DNA of 64,000 nucleotides from Flavobacterium sp. LHD-85 (GCF_030929595.1 NZ_JAVFVR010000005.1:327874-391873); one strand, 5' to 3'; counted from the stretch's first letter, positions 43,254-51,729 are shown. Program-made: numbers and translations. Notes: generated by a model from the sequence alone, not told the origin.

Positions 43254-44684
43254 ATGAAAGAAGTAAAAATTCCACAGACCTTAATTACGCTGGCAGTTTT
43301 AGTTGCCATTTGGTTTATTCCAGCTCCAGAAGGCGTTGTGACAGAAGCTTGGCATTTATTTGCCATTTTCGTAGCTACTATTTTAGGAATCATCTTAAAA
43401 GCAGCTCCGATGGGAACAATGTGCATGATTGCAATCGCTTTGACAGCAATGTCTCAGGTATTGGCTCCGGGAGATCCTGGAAAATCGATCACATTAGCGC
43501 TAAAAGGATTTGGCGATAAAGTAATCTGGCTGATTGGAATTTCATTTTTTATAGCAAGAGGATTTATAAAAACAGGTCTTGGAAATAGAATTGCTTTTTT
43601 ATTCATAAAAATATTCGGAAAAAGTTCTCTGGGATTAGCATATGGCTTAGGATTGGCAGATTTGGTTTTAGCGCCTGCCGTTCCAAGTAATACGGCTAGA
43701 GGTGGAGGAATTGTTTATCCGATTATGAAATCTATGTCGATGAGTTTTGGCTCAATGCCAGATAAGCCAGAAACGCATAGAAAATTAGGGGCTTATTTGA
43801 CCTTGAATAGTTATAATATGAATCTGATTGCTTCTTCTATGTTTTTAACAGGGACGGCAAGTAATCCGATGTGTCAGAAGTTTGCTTTGAATTTAGGTAT
43901 AAAAATCAGCTGGATGTCATGGGCGGCTGCGGCAATTGTTCCGGGGTTATGTGCTTTTATTGTCATTCCGTTTGTGCTGTATAAAATTTATCCGCCAGAA
44001 TTAAAAAAGACGGGAGATGCTCCACAGATTGCAACGCAGAAATTGAAAGAAATGGGCGCCATAACAAGAGATGAGTGGATGATGCTGCTAACATTTTTTA
44101 TTCTGCTTTTCCTTTGGATGACAGGAGATCTGCTTTCTATTGATGCAACAACAACAGCTTTTATCGGATTGGTAATTTTACTTTTAACGTCGGTATTGAC
44201 TTGGGATGATGTAAAAGCCGAAAAAGGGGCTTGGGATACTATTGTGTGGTTTTCTGTTCTGGTAATGATGGCCAGTTCGCTTAACGAATTGGGTTTTATC
44301 GCATGGTTTAGCGATTTGGTAAAAGCAGAAATTGGCGGATTAAGCTGGCAAATGGCTTTTCCGATTATTATATTAGTGTATTTCTTTAGCCATTATCTTT
44401 TTGCAAGTGCAACCGCACACGTTGCAGCAATGTATGCGGCTTTACTTGGTGTTGGTGTTTCGCTCGGAATTCCGGGGTTATTGCTAGCATTTATGCTTGG
44501 TTTTGTCGGATCTCTTTACGGAACTTTAACTCATTATGGTCATGGCCCGGCACCTGTGTTTTTCGGGAGCGGTTACGTTGACCTAAAGAGCTGGTGGGTC
44601 AAAGGGCTTATAACTGGTTTGGTTATGCTCTTTATTTATATGGTAATAGGAGGATTGTGGCTCCGAATTATTGGGTATTTTTAG
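43254..44684 (+). CDS. DASS family anion:sodium symporter
   Basis: The 476-residue inner-membrane protein has about 11-12 helices and the two hairpin SNT-type signatures of the family: VPSNTARGGGIVYP (about 141-155) and SATAHVAAMYA (about 382-392). Both bind Na+ and substrate. The family transports dicarboxylates, tricarboxylates or sulfate. The length and the TTDT/CitT-like order suggest a C4- or C6-carboxylate, which is inference. It ends four bases inside the convergent YjdJ-like gene. Its upstream partner is a porin. Confidence 0.92.
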   Translation: MKEVKIPQTLITLAVLVAIWFIPAPEGVVTEAWHLFAIFVATILGIILKAAPMGTMCMIAIALTAMSQVLAPGDPGKSITLALKGFGDKVIWLIGISFFIARGFIKTGLGNRIAFLFIKIFGKSSLGLAYGLGLADLVLAPAVPSNTARGGGIVYPIMKSMSMSFGSMPDKPETHRKLGAYLTLNSYNMNLIASSMFLTGTASNPMCQKFALNLGIKISWMSWAAAAIVPGLCAFIVIPFVLYKIYPPELKKTGDAPQIATQKLKEMGAITRDEWMMLLTFFILLFLWMTGDLLSIDATTTAFIGLVILLLTSVLTWDDVKAEKGAWDTIVWFSVLVMMASSLNELGFIAWFSDLVKAEIGGLSWQMAFPIIILVYFFSHYLFASATAHVAAMYAALLGVGVSLGIPGLLLAFMLGFVGSLYGTLTHYGHGPAPVFFGSGYVDLKSWWVKGLITGLVMLFIYMVIGGLWLRIIGYF

Positions 44685-44983
44685 ATTCTAATTCCTGGAG
44701 GAAGTAGCTCTTTATATTTAGGATTTTTTTTGAAAAACGAAACAATCTTTGGATGGATAGGAACTACTCTGTAATTTTTTTCAGAACTTAACTCTAGTAT
44801 GTTTTTAAGTAAAGTGTTGATCGTTTCTTCGTTCTCGAAAGAATCAGGTTTGTTGATTTTGGTTAAAAAGATTTTCTTTTCTTGAAATTGATACTCAACT
44901 GCCAACATTCCTTCAGGAATAACAGTTTCGAATTGGCGTGCAAATGTGTTGTCTTTGATTTCCATAGTTACAGATGTTTCCAT
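44681..44983 (-). CDS. YjdJ-type GNAT N-acetyltransferase domain protein
   Basis: The 100-residue protein is a minimal GNAT of the PF14542 type. EGMLAVEYQFQEKKIFLTKI (about 24-43) forms the first strands, NTLLKNILELSSEKNYRVVPIHP holds the acetyl-CoA helix and strand, and SFFKKNPKYKELL is the last helix. The acceptor is unknown. Two Met codons (44983 and 44965) could start it. It overlaps the DASS gene's 3' end by four bases. Confidence 0.88.
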   Translation of the reverse strand: METSVTMEIKDNTFARQFETVIPEGMLAVEYQFQEKKIFLTKINKPDSFENEETINTLLKNILELSSEKNYRVVPIHPKIVSFFKKNPKYKELLPPGIRI

Positions 44984-45277
44984 AGTAATTTCTTGTTAGG
45001 TTATTGGTAAATAGTGAATTTGGGACTCGAAACAAGTATTGAAAGAAAATTCTTTATAAGATTTAAAATCAAAAAATATTTCGAAATGCAAAGGTAATCA
45101 TTTGATTTTCAATATTAAATTATTTTTTGCAGCTGTAAACTTTAAGTTATCGTTTCGAAGTTTGATTTTTTGCGTGAGGTGCAATAAATAGGTCTGAAAT
45201 TTGATTATCATGATATTAAAAAAAGGTAACTTTATTTTTTAGAATAAATATCCTAATGGTAATTTCATTTTAATGTT
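44984..45277. other. intergenic region without identified features
   Basis: AT-rich, 294 bases, between divergent genes. No ORF, hairpin or consensus promoter stands out. Confidence 0.4.
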
Positions 45278-45934
45278 ATGAGTAAAATTCCAGTTTATTT
45301 TATGCCAGGTTTGGCAGCAAGTTCGTCTATTTTTGAAAGAATAAAATTGGATGAAACTATTTTTGAGACACATCTTTTGGAATGGGAAATTCCAAATTCA
45401 AAAGAATCTTTATCAGATTATGCACTTCGAATTAGTAAAAATATAAAACACGAAAATCCGGTTTTAATAGGAGTTTCTTTTGGCGGAATCCTAGTGCAGG
45501 AAATTTCGAAACATATCAAAACTCGAAAAGTAATTATTATATCGAGTGTAAGAAGCAATCATGAATTTCCTAGAAGAATGAAAATAGGGAAGTCTACGAA
45601 AGCTTATAAACTAATTCCGATGCAGCTGATTCTGAATATTGAGAAGCTGGCGAAATTTTCGTTTGGAGAAAAAGTCAATAAGAGAATTAAGTTGTACGAG
45701 AAATTTTTATCTGTCCGTGACTTAGGTTATCTGCAATGGGCTGTAGAAAGTGTAATTTTATGGGATCGAGATAAAATTGACGAAAATGTAGTTCACATTC
45801 ACGGAGATAAAGATGATGTTTTTCCGATTAAATATATTGATAAATGCATTTTAGTTAAAGGAGGAACGCATATTATGATTCTTAATAAGTATAAATGGCT
45901 GAATGAGAATTTGCCTTCGATTATACTTGATTAA
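45278..45934 (+). CDS. alpha/beta hydrolase
   Basis: The 218-residue soluble protein has the nucleophile elbow GVSFGG (about 67-72), the acid region HGDKDDVFP (about 173-181) and a final His in GGTHIMI. The opening strand PVYFMPGLAASSSIFE carries the oxyanion-hole Gly/Leu. No signal peptide. It resembles small esterase or thioesterase-type hydrolases, and the substrate is unknown. It is followed by a palindromic repeat and then the phage-like repressor island. Confidence 0.88.
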   Translation: MSKIPVYFMPGLAASSSIFERIKLDETIFETHLLEWEIPNSKESLSDYALRISKNIKHENPVLIGVSFGGILVQEISKHIKTRKVIIISSVRSNHEFPRRMKIGKSTKAYKLIPMQLILNIEKLAKFSFGEKVNKRIKLYEKFLSVRDLGYLQWAVESVILWDRDKIDENVVHIHGDKDDVFPIKYIDKCILVKGGTHIMILNKYKWLNENLPSIILD

Positions 45935-45982
45935 ATTCCAATTTTAAAAATTATAAATTCCAATTCTTTACCTATGTAGTTT

Positions 45983-46082
45983 TGTCATTATGAGGGACAA
46001 AGGATCGCACTAGAAACTCCGTGCAGAGAATCATTAATCTTTGTCGGCCTAAGAGTACGATCCTTTGTTTTTCAGCATGACA
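45983..46082. repeat. long inverted repeat, GGATCG family
   Basis: TGTCATTATGAGGGACAAAGGATCGCAC (45983-46010 in two blocks) faces GTACGATCCTTTGTTTTTCAGCATGACA (46055-46082). Nearly the whole 100 bases can fold, and they end beside the stop codon of the repressor gene. It marks the left border of the accessory island. Confidence 0.65.
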
Positions 46083-46091
46083 TATCAAACG

Positions 46092-46451
46092 CTACAGATT
46101 TTTCAATTCTTTTAATTCCTTACTAAGCCACTCAATTTTTTCGTCTTTAAGAGTAATAATTTCAAGTCTTGCTTCGGCTAGTTCTTTGTAATTAATATTG
46201 GTTTCAGTAATACTGCTGCTCTTTAGCATAGATCCTTCACCCGTTAAAAGCCAGTTGGCATCAATATCTTTATACCTAGCTAATAGATTAGATATAGGAA
46301 CCATTCCCACATTTGATCTTTTTTTACAAATTTCTGTAATAAGCGAGGTACTGATGTTTAATTCTGTTGCAAAGTGTTTTGTATTTGACACAATCTTAGT
46401 CTCTTTTAGATATTCGTAAATAATTAAAAATCTTGAAGTTACATCATTCAT
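46092..46451 (-). CDS. phage-type repressor (XRE-like helix-turn-helix)
   Basis: The 119-residue protein has an N-terminal helical DNA-binding domain (about 1-60) with the helix-turn-helix TKHFATELNISTSLITEICKKRS. Then comes DANWLLTGEGSML (about 68-80), the WLLTGxG motif typical of Bacteroidota phage repressors. The C-terminus (about 85-119) is a coiled coil (EARLEIITLKDEKIEWLSKELKEL) for dimerisation. It is divergent from the 46551 gene with two 14-bp operators between. It has no peptidase domain, so it is not a LexA/CI-type self-cleaving repressor. Confidence 0.85.
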   Translation of the reverse strand: MNDVTSRFLIIYEYLKETKIVSNTKHFATELNISTSLITEICKKRSNVGMVPISNLLARYKDIDANWLLTGEGSMLKSSSITETNINYKELAEARLEIITLKDEKIEWLSKELKELKNL

Positions 46452-46462
46452 TGTGAGAAAAT

Positions 46463-46476
46463 TACAGAGCTTTGTA
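46463..46476. promoter_or_regulatory. operator 1 (TACAGAGCTTTGTA)
   Basis: An inverted repeat TACAGA-GC-TTTGTA, 11 bases upstream of the repressor's start codon and on the plus-gene side. Its central two bases differ from operator 2; ten of twelve outer bases are shared. Confidence 0.75.
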
Positions 46477-46493
46477 TTTTGTAGGTATTTTTA

Positions 46494-46507
46494 TACAGAA
46501 TTTTGTA
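46494..46507. promoter_or_regulatory. operator 2 (TACAGAATTTTGTA)
   Basis: The same TACAGA-NN-TTTGTA pattern placed 31 bp from operator 1 (three helix turns). It abuts the -7 element of the plus gene at 46508. Confidence 0.8.
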
Positions 46508-46515
46508 TATATTTG
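46508..46515 (+). promoter_or_regulatory. -7 element of the small gene at 46551
   Basis: TATATTTG, immediately following operator 2. The bound repressor would block it. Confidence 0.7.
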
Positions 46516-46550
46516 CGTATTATTTAGCGATCAAAGATAAACTTTTTGTT

Positions 46551-46739
46551 ATGACAATCGAACAGATTAAGGAAAAAACGCTGTATGGTGATTACACTTT
46601 GCTTGGTCAGGTAATGGGCATTAACGCCCCAGCAGCAAAAATGAGATTCTTTCGTGGAGATGAAATTGCAAAAAAAGCTTTGCTTAAAATAATTGCAAAT
46701 CGTGAAGCATTAATCAAAGAATTTCAAAAGAAAACGTAA
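46551..46739 (+). CDS. small protein (62 aa), phage Cro-like position
   Basis: The start is at the ATG of MTIEQIKEKTLYGDYTLL, since the longer frame to 46503 runs through operator and promoter. The 62 residues are helical and basic at the end. GDYTLLGQVMGINAPAAKMRFFRGDEIA looks like a helix-turn-helix with recognition helix APAAKMRFFRG. Similar short proteins occur in Bacteroidota prophages at the place of Cro. It is divergent from the repressor and upstream of another small gene, and is probably co-expressed with it. Confidence 0.7.
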   Translation: MTIEQIKEKTLYGDYTLLGQVMGINAPAAKMRFFRGDEIAKKALLKIIANREALIKEFQKKT

Positions 46740-46809
46740 AAGGGAGTACTGTAATAAATCCCCATAAACTACAGTAGTGCCGGCTGAGCAGAATTAAGAT
46801 CATTAACAA

Positions 46810-47040
46810 ATGAAAATAAATAAAATGGATAACAGTAAGCAGAAAATTTACAAATCCTATGATTCTACTATTTTAGAGGCATTGTTTTTAAAATATGGCG
46901 TTTCAAAATATTATATACGTCAGAGCATAAAGGGAGCTGTACAGGGAATAACGCCAGACAGCATCAAGAAAGATTACAGTACTATGGAAAAAGCAAGTAA
47001 AGAGATTATTAAGCTTCTCATTCAAAAAACGATGCGATAA
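46810..47040 (+). CDS. small helix-turn-helix-type protein (76 aa)
   Basis: The frame starts at 46810 or at the internal ATG at 46825 (MDNSKQKIYKSYDS). ILEALFLKYGVSKYYIRQSIKG (about 21-42) forms a helix-turn-helix of the short 'cell-free' type found in Bacteroidota phage-like loci. The remainder is a coiled helix with KASKEIIKLLIQKT. I do not recognise a named family. It follows the 46551 gene by about 70 bases, which contain an inverted repeat (TACTGTA...TACAGTA, 46747-46776). It precedes the surface-protein gene by 271 bases. Confidence 0.65.
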   Translation: MKINKMDNSKQKIYKSYDSTILEALFLKYGVSKYYIRQSIKGAVQGITPDSIKKDYSTMEKASKEIIKLLIQKTMR

Positions 47041-47311
47041 TAAATTTAGAGTTATTTGCATACTCCTGTTAAACTAAAGCCTTTAAGGCTTATAAGATAA
47101 ATATCTTAAAATTAAGCGTTAGATTGCAAAGCGGGCAAAAACTTTAATCATAAGCCCATTAAAAAAAATAATAGCGCCTATTTTCCACACAACAATACCA
47201 CAACTATAGACGAGTATCCATAAGGGTATTTATAACGTATGCCTTTTAATCTGCTGCTTTTTGAGCAATGGTATTGGGCGTGCCATTTTAAAAAATTAAA
47301 CAATTTAAAAA
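47041..47311 (+). other. leader region before the FISUMP surface-protein gene
   Basis: Contains a hairpin AAGCCTTTAAGGCTT (47077-47091), AAGATAAATATCTT (about 47094-47107), then an A-rich stretch and GTATCCATAAGGGTAT (47214-47229). No -7 element matching TAnnTTTG was found here, so the gene may be read through from 46508 or use another promoter. Confidence 0.4.
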
Positions 47312-50300
47312 ATGAAGAAAAATCTATTTTGTATGTGGCTTCTCCTTCTGGCCATATTTTTTTCGGCAACCACGCAGGCCCAGATGACCATAGGAGGCAA
47401 AAAAGCTCCCGAGCCTTTCTCAGTGCTCGAACTGCTTAACAAAGGCGGACTTAGACTGCCTCAGATGACAACTGCACAGCGTAATGCATTTGCGGTACAG
47501 AGCAATACTAAAGGCGAAGGCCTAACCATTTATAATATCGACACTAAATGTGTGGAGTATTGGAACCAAAAACGCTGGATAAGTATGTGTGATGGAACAT
47601 CTCAGGCCACAATTAGCCCAGAGCCTTGCATAGATGTAGCGGCTGACGGCAGCGGCTGTGATCAAAAATTTGAAATTAATGATCCGGACTGTCCTAACGG
47701 GCCATTTAATATTAGTATCGTGGCTGGCGGCGATTATGCATCTTTAAATGATGTCGATAATACCAATGGGACTTTTAAAATTGATTTTAATATAAATGAG
47801 TCCGTAAATAGCCGTATTGTATTAGTGCGTGTTACAAGTACCTGTACTAACTTGTATAAAGAGTTTTTATTCTCGCAAAACGGTGTTGATTGCAGTACTA
47901 TGCCTTATAGTGCACCAAATATTTCACCTTCCGGTGCATCTTTAACCTATTGCGCAGGCGGTGCAGTGTATTTATCAGTTCCGGTTAATACACCGAATCT
48001 TGATAAATTAATCTGGACCCGTAACAATAAGGAGATAGCACGTGGAGTTCCGTATATTGTCGTGAATCAAAAAGGAATTTATAATATATCAATGGGAGCT
48101 GTAGGCTGTAATACCAATGCGGCAAATGAGCGTAATATTTCAGAATCCGGATCAACAGCATCAGTTACTCTCAAGGCATTTGCTTCGAATAACGGTGTGC
48201 TTTGCGGTACGAATGATGTCACACTTTGGGTAGATTATGCAGGCACTATAGCTTGGTTTCATAACGGTAAAGAAGAAAAAACTGGTTCATCTGTAAAAAT
48301 AAGCGGTGATAGCAGTGTTGGGGAATGGTTTGCAGCTGTAAAAGACGGTGCATGTTATTCTACGCCATCTAACATTATTCAGGTAACAAAAAGCGAAGCA
48401 GGCGGGCAGATAAGTCTACCTGATGCTGATGTACTTGTAAACGGAAAACCATTAAAAACATTTACTGCATTCTGTTCTGGCGGAGCTTTGTATTTAAATA
48501 TTGCTAATAAGCAGGCAGGTATCGTTTATACATGGTACAATGGTAATGAACCAATAACAGCCAGCCCATTTATAGTGCCTGGTTCACAAAGTAAAATATC
48601 ACTGCGTATGGTGGCAACTGATGACAGCGGTGCGCAATGTCCTGCTGAACAGCAGGCTTTAGATATGGATGTTATTAACGGAAGTACTCCGGACAAGCCA
48701 ACGATCAATACCACAAGTACGCTTTGTAAAGGTAAAGCAACTTTAACTATTTTAGAAAGTGGGACTTATACCTGGTACAAAAATGGTGTTCCATTAAGTA
48801 ATAGCACTAACGTACTTGTTGTAGATTCTGAAGGTACGTACGGCGCTACTATAACAAATGCAACTGGCTGTATCAGCCTTATGACAGAAAAAACAATTTC
48901 AGGAAATTCAAGCGAGCCTAATATTTTGTGGGATTCTAACGTGCCTTTTCCTGATAATGCATCTTTTGGTTCATCGATTACTGTAACCCTTACTAATTCG
49001 TATGATTCCTCTTATACCTGGACTATGGATGGAGTTAAACTTCCGAATGCTAGTGGAAAAACTGCAACAATAGACCTTCCAAAGACGGGAACTGACGGTC
49101 AAAAAGTAAAAATTGCGGTAACCGCTAAAAATGAATGCGGTGAAAAAACATTAGAGAAGGAAGTAACCATGAATAATATCTGTCCAACACCGGATATTGC
49201 TTCGATATCTGCTACGCAGACAATAACGGCAAAAACTAGTGTTACTGTAAATATTTCGGTAAACGACACTAACTCAGAGACGTATCAGTGGTTCCGTAAT
49301 AGTGCAGACAGTACGACAGGAGGTACTTTTGTAGGCAGTGGAACTTCGTATACTACAGCTGATCTTGCAAAGGGAACATATTATTTTTACTGTATTGTAA
49401 CGAATGGCTGTACAGGCAATCCATATGCAACATCGCTAACTAGTAAAATTATAGTAAACGAAAATCCAGAAGATATGAAAGTAGGAAGCGGTACTTTAAG
49501 TGGCGTGACTTGTTTTGATATTGCTGAGAGTAATGATAATATTTTAGGCTGTGGTACAGTGCCATCTCGTTTATCTCAAAAAGCAGATTTTACTAAAACT
49601 TATACTTATACTTTTACACCAAGCGGTACAGTAAATAATGTCCGTTTTGTATGTATAGAAAGTGCAGCAGGTGCAGGTAAAATTGTTGAAAAAGTTGAAA
49701 CTAATGGTTATTCGGTAATAGTAACATATAAAACAGCATTAGGCGGTTCGCAAGGTTATGCCAAAGGCTTGGCAACCGCAGATGCCCTTAAACTGAATGT
49801 ATATGCAGTTTACACTGACGGAACAGGGATAGAAAATGCAGTAAAACTAACAGTGCAAATTAAAGACTGTGCTTGTTGTGGTGCATTCTTGACTAATGTC
49901 GCAGGAACAACAGAATGGAGAAATTTCATGTGTCATAACCTAGGCGCTGATCAATCTAAAGATCCTTTTGCTCCTGTATCTGCGTTACTGGGGGATTCCT
50001 ATTATCAGGGAGCTAAAAGTCCTACTGTTTCTCCTGGTCTCTCTGGTCGTTCTGGTTGGGGAAACGGCAGTGGTGTTAAAACAGTAAATGATCCATGTCC
50101 TGTAGGTTATCGTGTACCGACAAAAGATGAATGGGCTGCGGTAGTAAAATACAATGTTAGCACTAAGAATGTGTGGTTAGGTGCAAAAGACATAAATGGA
50201 AGTGGTGGACTTAGAATTGGCGAGAGTCTAATGTTGCCTGCTAAAGGAGCTCCTAATATTTTATATCAGGCTGCTACTGCTTATCCTATTTCATATTGGA

Positions 50301-50440
50301 GCTCTACTGTGGCGTATGTTTTGTATACAAATAAGTATGTAACTTCTTTGAATTCAAGTAATTGGAATTCTAATGCTGATAATACTAAACTGGCTGTACG
50401 TTGTATAGCAAAAAAAGATGGTGAGGCGGGCGAGCCATAG
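47312..50440 (+). CDS. large secreted surface protein with Ig-like repeats and FISUMP domain
   Basis: The 1042-residue protein has a signal peptide (MKKNLFCMWLLLLAIFFSATTQAQ) and an N-terminal piece PEPFSVLELLNKGGLRLPQMTTAQR, found at the head of many Flavobacterium surface proteins. Several Ig/PKD-like modules (about 95-820) have repeated TYTWYKNG/YTWTMDG/TYQWFRNS cores. The C-terminal FISUMP domain (about 865-1035) carries MCHNLGA, DPCPVGYRVPTKDEW, YWSST and LAVRCIAK. FISUMP has a C-type-lectin-like fold. No T9SS sorting tail is apparent. Many Cys pairs suit an extracellular protein. Codon use is richer in G/C than its flanks, which suggests import. Probable adhesin. Confidence 0.88.
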   Translation: MKKNLFCMWLLLLAIFFSATTQAQMTIGGKKAPEPFSVLELLNKGGLRLPQMTTAQRNAFAVQSNTKGEGLTIYNIDTKCVEYWNQKRWISMCDGTSQATISPEPCIDVAADGSGCDQKFEINDPDCPNGPFNISIVAGGDYASLNDVDNTNGTFKIDFNINESVNSRIVLVRVTSTCTNLYKEFLFSQNGVDCSTMPYSAPNISPSGASLTYCAGGAVYLSVPVNTPNLDKLIWTRNNKEIARGVPYIVVNQKGIYNISMGAVGCNTNAANERNISESGSTASVTLKAFASNNGVLCGTNDVTLWVDYAGTIAWFHNGKEEKTGSSVKISGDSSVGEWFAAVKDGACYSTPSNIIQVTKSEAGGQISLPDADVLVNGKPLKTFTAFCSGGALYLNIANKQAGIVYTWYNGNEPITASPFIVPGSQSKISLRMVATDDSGAQCPAEQQALDMDVINGSTPDKPTINTTSTLCKGKATLTILESGTYTWYKNGVPLSNSTNVLVVDSEGTYGATITNATGCISLMTEKTISGNSSEPNILWDSNVPFPDNASFGSSITVTLTNSYDSSYTWTMDGVKLPNASGKTATIDLPKTGTDGQKVKIAVTAKNECGEKTLEKEVTMNNICPTPDIASISATQTITAKTSVTVNISVNDTNSETYQWFRNSADSTTGGTFVGSGTSYTTADLAKGTYYFYCIVTNGCTGNPYATSLTSKIIVNENPEDMKVGSGTLSGVTCFDIAESNDNILGCGTVPSRLSQKADFTKTYTYTFTPSGTVNNVRFVCIESAAGAGKIVEKVETNGYSVIVTYKTALGGSQGYAKGLATADALKLNVYAVYTDGTGIENAVKLTVQIKDCACCGAFLTNVAGTTEWRNFMCHNLGADQSKDPFAPVSALLGDSYYQGAKSPTVSPGLSGRSGWGNGSGVKTVNDPCPVGYRVPTKDEWAAVVKYNVSTKNVWLGAKDINGSGGLRIGESLMLPAKGAPNILYQAATAYPISYWSSTVAYVLYTNKYVTSLNSSNWNSNADNTKLAVRCIAKKDGEAGEP

Positions 50441-50831
50441 TTTTTAATAGTTTGTAATGTAGGTTAGTTAAAAAAAAAGCTGAGAGGATGTTTTCTCTCA
50501 AGATCAAACAAAAGTGCGGCATTATGCCCGCAATTATGCGATAAGTATAATTAAATAATAGATTGCCAAAAAAAGGCTGCAACGCTTTTCATTTTCTGCT
50601 CACAAGCAGGAGTGAAGGGCGTTTCGGTATTTAATGAAGTTTTAAATTAATGATCGAATAAAAAGGCGGTTCTTATAGAGCTTTCGTCGCAAAGACAACG
50701 ATGAGGTTAAACAATCATTATCGAGTTGCTTACGTGTCTTTCGACTTCGCTCAGGATGACAACCAGACTAAAATGAAAAATCCCAAACTCGCATTGGAAT
50801 TTGGGATTTCAATATTGTAATTTAAAGAAGT
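50441..50831. other. non-coding region right of the FISUMP gene
   Basis: No gene in 391 bases. It holds a TGAGAG...CTCTCA hairpin (50481-50500), the word CTTCGACTTCGCTCAGGATGACA (50737-50759), which is a repeat seen also at 15477-15493, and a terminator at 50778-50809. Confidence 0.55.
50778..50809 (-). terminator. terminator of the TPR membrane protein
   Basis: AAATCCCAAA (50778-50787) pairs with TTTGGGATTT (50800-50809), with T-rich sequence on the minus strand (TTTTTCATTTT). Confidence 0.75.
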
Positions 50832-51347
50832 TTAGATTTTCTTCATTTGCTCTTTCATCATAGAGATTTGCTCTTTTAGCATACCTTGTTTGTCTAATTT
50901 TTTAGCTTCGTTTAATAAATTAGTCGCTTCCAATTTTCTTCTGCGTGACATGGCAACTCCTGCAAGGTTTAATTTAGCTACAGCTAAATCCATATCCATT
51001 GATAAACCAAGTTCGATTGCTTTTTTGAAATGTTTCTCAGCTTGGTTGATATTCGTTTGAGATAACATGATACCTTGCAAGTAGTTTAAGTATCCTTGTT
51101 GTTTTCTTACTAATGCACCTTCTGGATTTTTGATATATGATAACCATTTATTAGCCCCTGCGAAGTCTTGTTTTCTTAATTTAAGGAAAGCTAAAAGGAT
51201 AAATTCGTTTTTGAAATAAAGAAAAATTGGAATTGCAGTCAATAAGATAAGGAATATTCCGTTCCCGATATTACTTTCTGTAAATTGCCAAATGCCCGCC
51301 ACTACAAGAAGTCCGGCCAAAATAAGTTTAATATTCTTGTGAAACAT
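50832..51347 (-). CDS. membrane protein with TPR repeats
   Basis: The 171-residue protein has two membrane helices at the start (about 6-24 and 29-47) and a soluble part with about three TPR-like units: AFLKLRKQDFAGANKWL, LNYLQGIMLSQTNINQAEKHFKKAIELG and AKLNLAGVAMSRRRKLEATNLLNEAKKL. It is an integral membrane scaffold of unknown partner. It is convergent with nothing nearby; it starts about 170 bases from rpmH, on the other strand. Confidence 0.82.
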   Translation of the reverse strand: MFHKNIKLILAGLLVVAGIWQFTESNIGNGIFLILLTAIPIFLYFKNEFILLAFLKLRKQDFAGANKWLSYIKNPEGALVRKQQGYLNYLQGIMLSQTNINQAEKHFKKAIELGLSMDMDLAVAKLNLAGVAMSRRRKLEATNLLNEAKKLDKQGMLKEQISMMKEQMKKI

Positions 51348-51411
51348 AATTATTGTAAATTTGTGATTGCAAAGATAGTAAAAGGAATTAAAAATATTTT
51401 TATAAAAGTGC

Positions 51412-51441
51412 TTGCCAGAAAAAAAAGTCTTTGTATATTTG
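51412..51441 (+). promoter_or_regulatory. promoter of rpmH
   Basis: TTG (51412-51414), exactly 19 bases, TATATTTG (51434-51441); 75 bases before the ATG. One of the clearest promoters in the window. Confidence 0.85.
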
Positions 51442-51516
51442 CACTCGGTTTTTGAATAACGATATCCAAAACCAAATAAACGAGTTAATAGATACCATTT
51501 TTAAAGATACAAAGCA

Positions 51517-51678
51517 ATGAGCAAAAGAACATTTCAACCATCGAAAAGAAAAAGAAGAAATAAGCACGGATTTATGGACAGAATGGCTTCTGCGAATGGA
51601 AGAAAAGTTCTAGCGCGTAGAAGAGCAAAAGGAAGACATAAATTAACTGTTTCTAGCGAGCCTAGACACAAAAAATAA
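51517..51678 (+). CDS. rpmH: 50S ribosomal protein L34
   Basis: A 53-codon frame encodes [20 protein letters not shown] at the start, then [27 protein letters not shown], the L34 signature ([24 protein letters not shown]). It is highly basic and ends EPRHKK, a Bacteroidota-type tail. L34 is a small peptide of the 50S subunit. It has its own strong promoter and a terminator 20 bases after its stop. It is easily missed because it is so short. carB lies next. Confidence 0.96.
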
Positions 51679-51697
51679 TGTTTGTATAAACATACAT

Positions 51698-51729
51698 AAG
51701 GCGATTACTTTTTTAGTATCGCCTTTTTT
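51698..51729 (+). terminator. terminator of rpmH
   Basis: AAGGCGATTACT with AGTATCGCCTT, then TTTTTTT. Confidence 0.9.

Noticed and set aside
47239..47439. 66-codon ORF before the FISUMP gene
   Set aside because: It overlaps the signal peptide of the large gene in another frame.
47312..50440. T9SS cargo status of the FISUMP protein
   Set aside because: The C-terminus lacks a recognisable type A or B sorting domain; the last residues are the end of the FISUMP fold.
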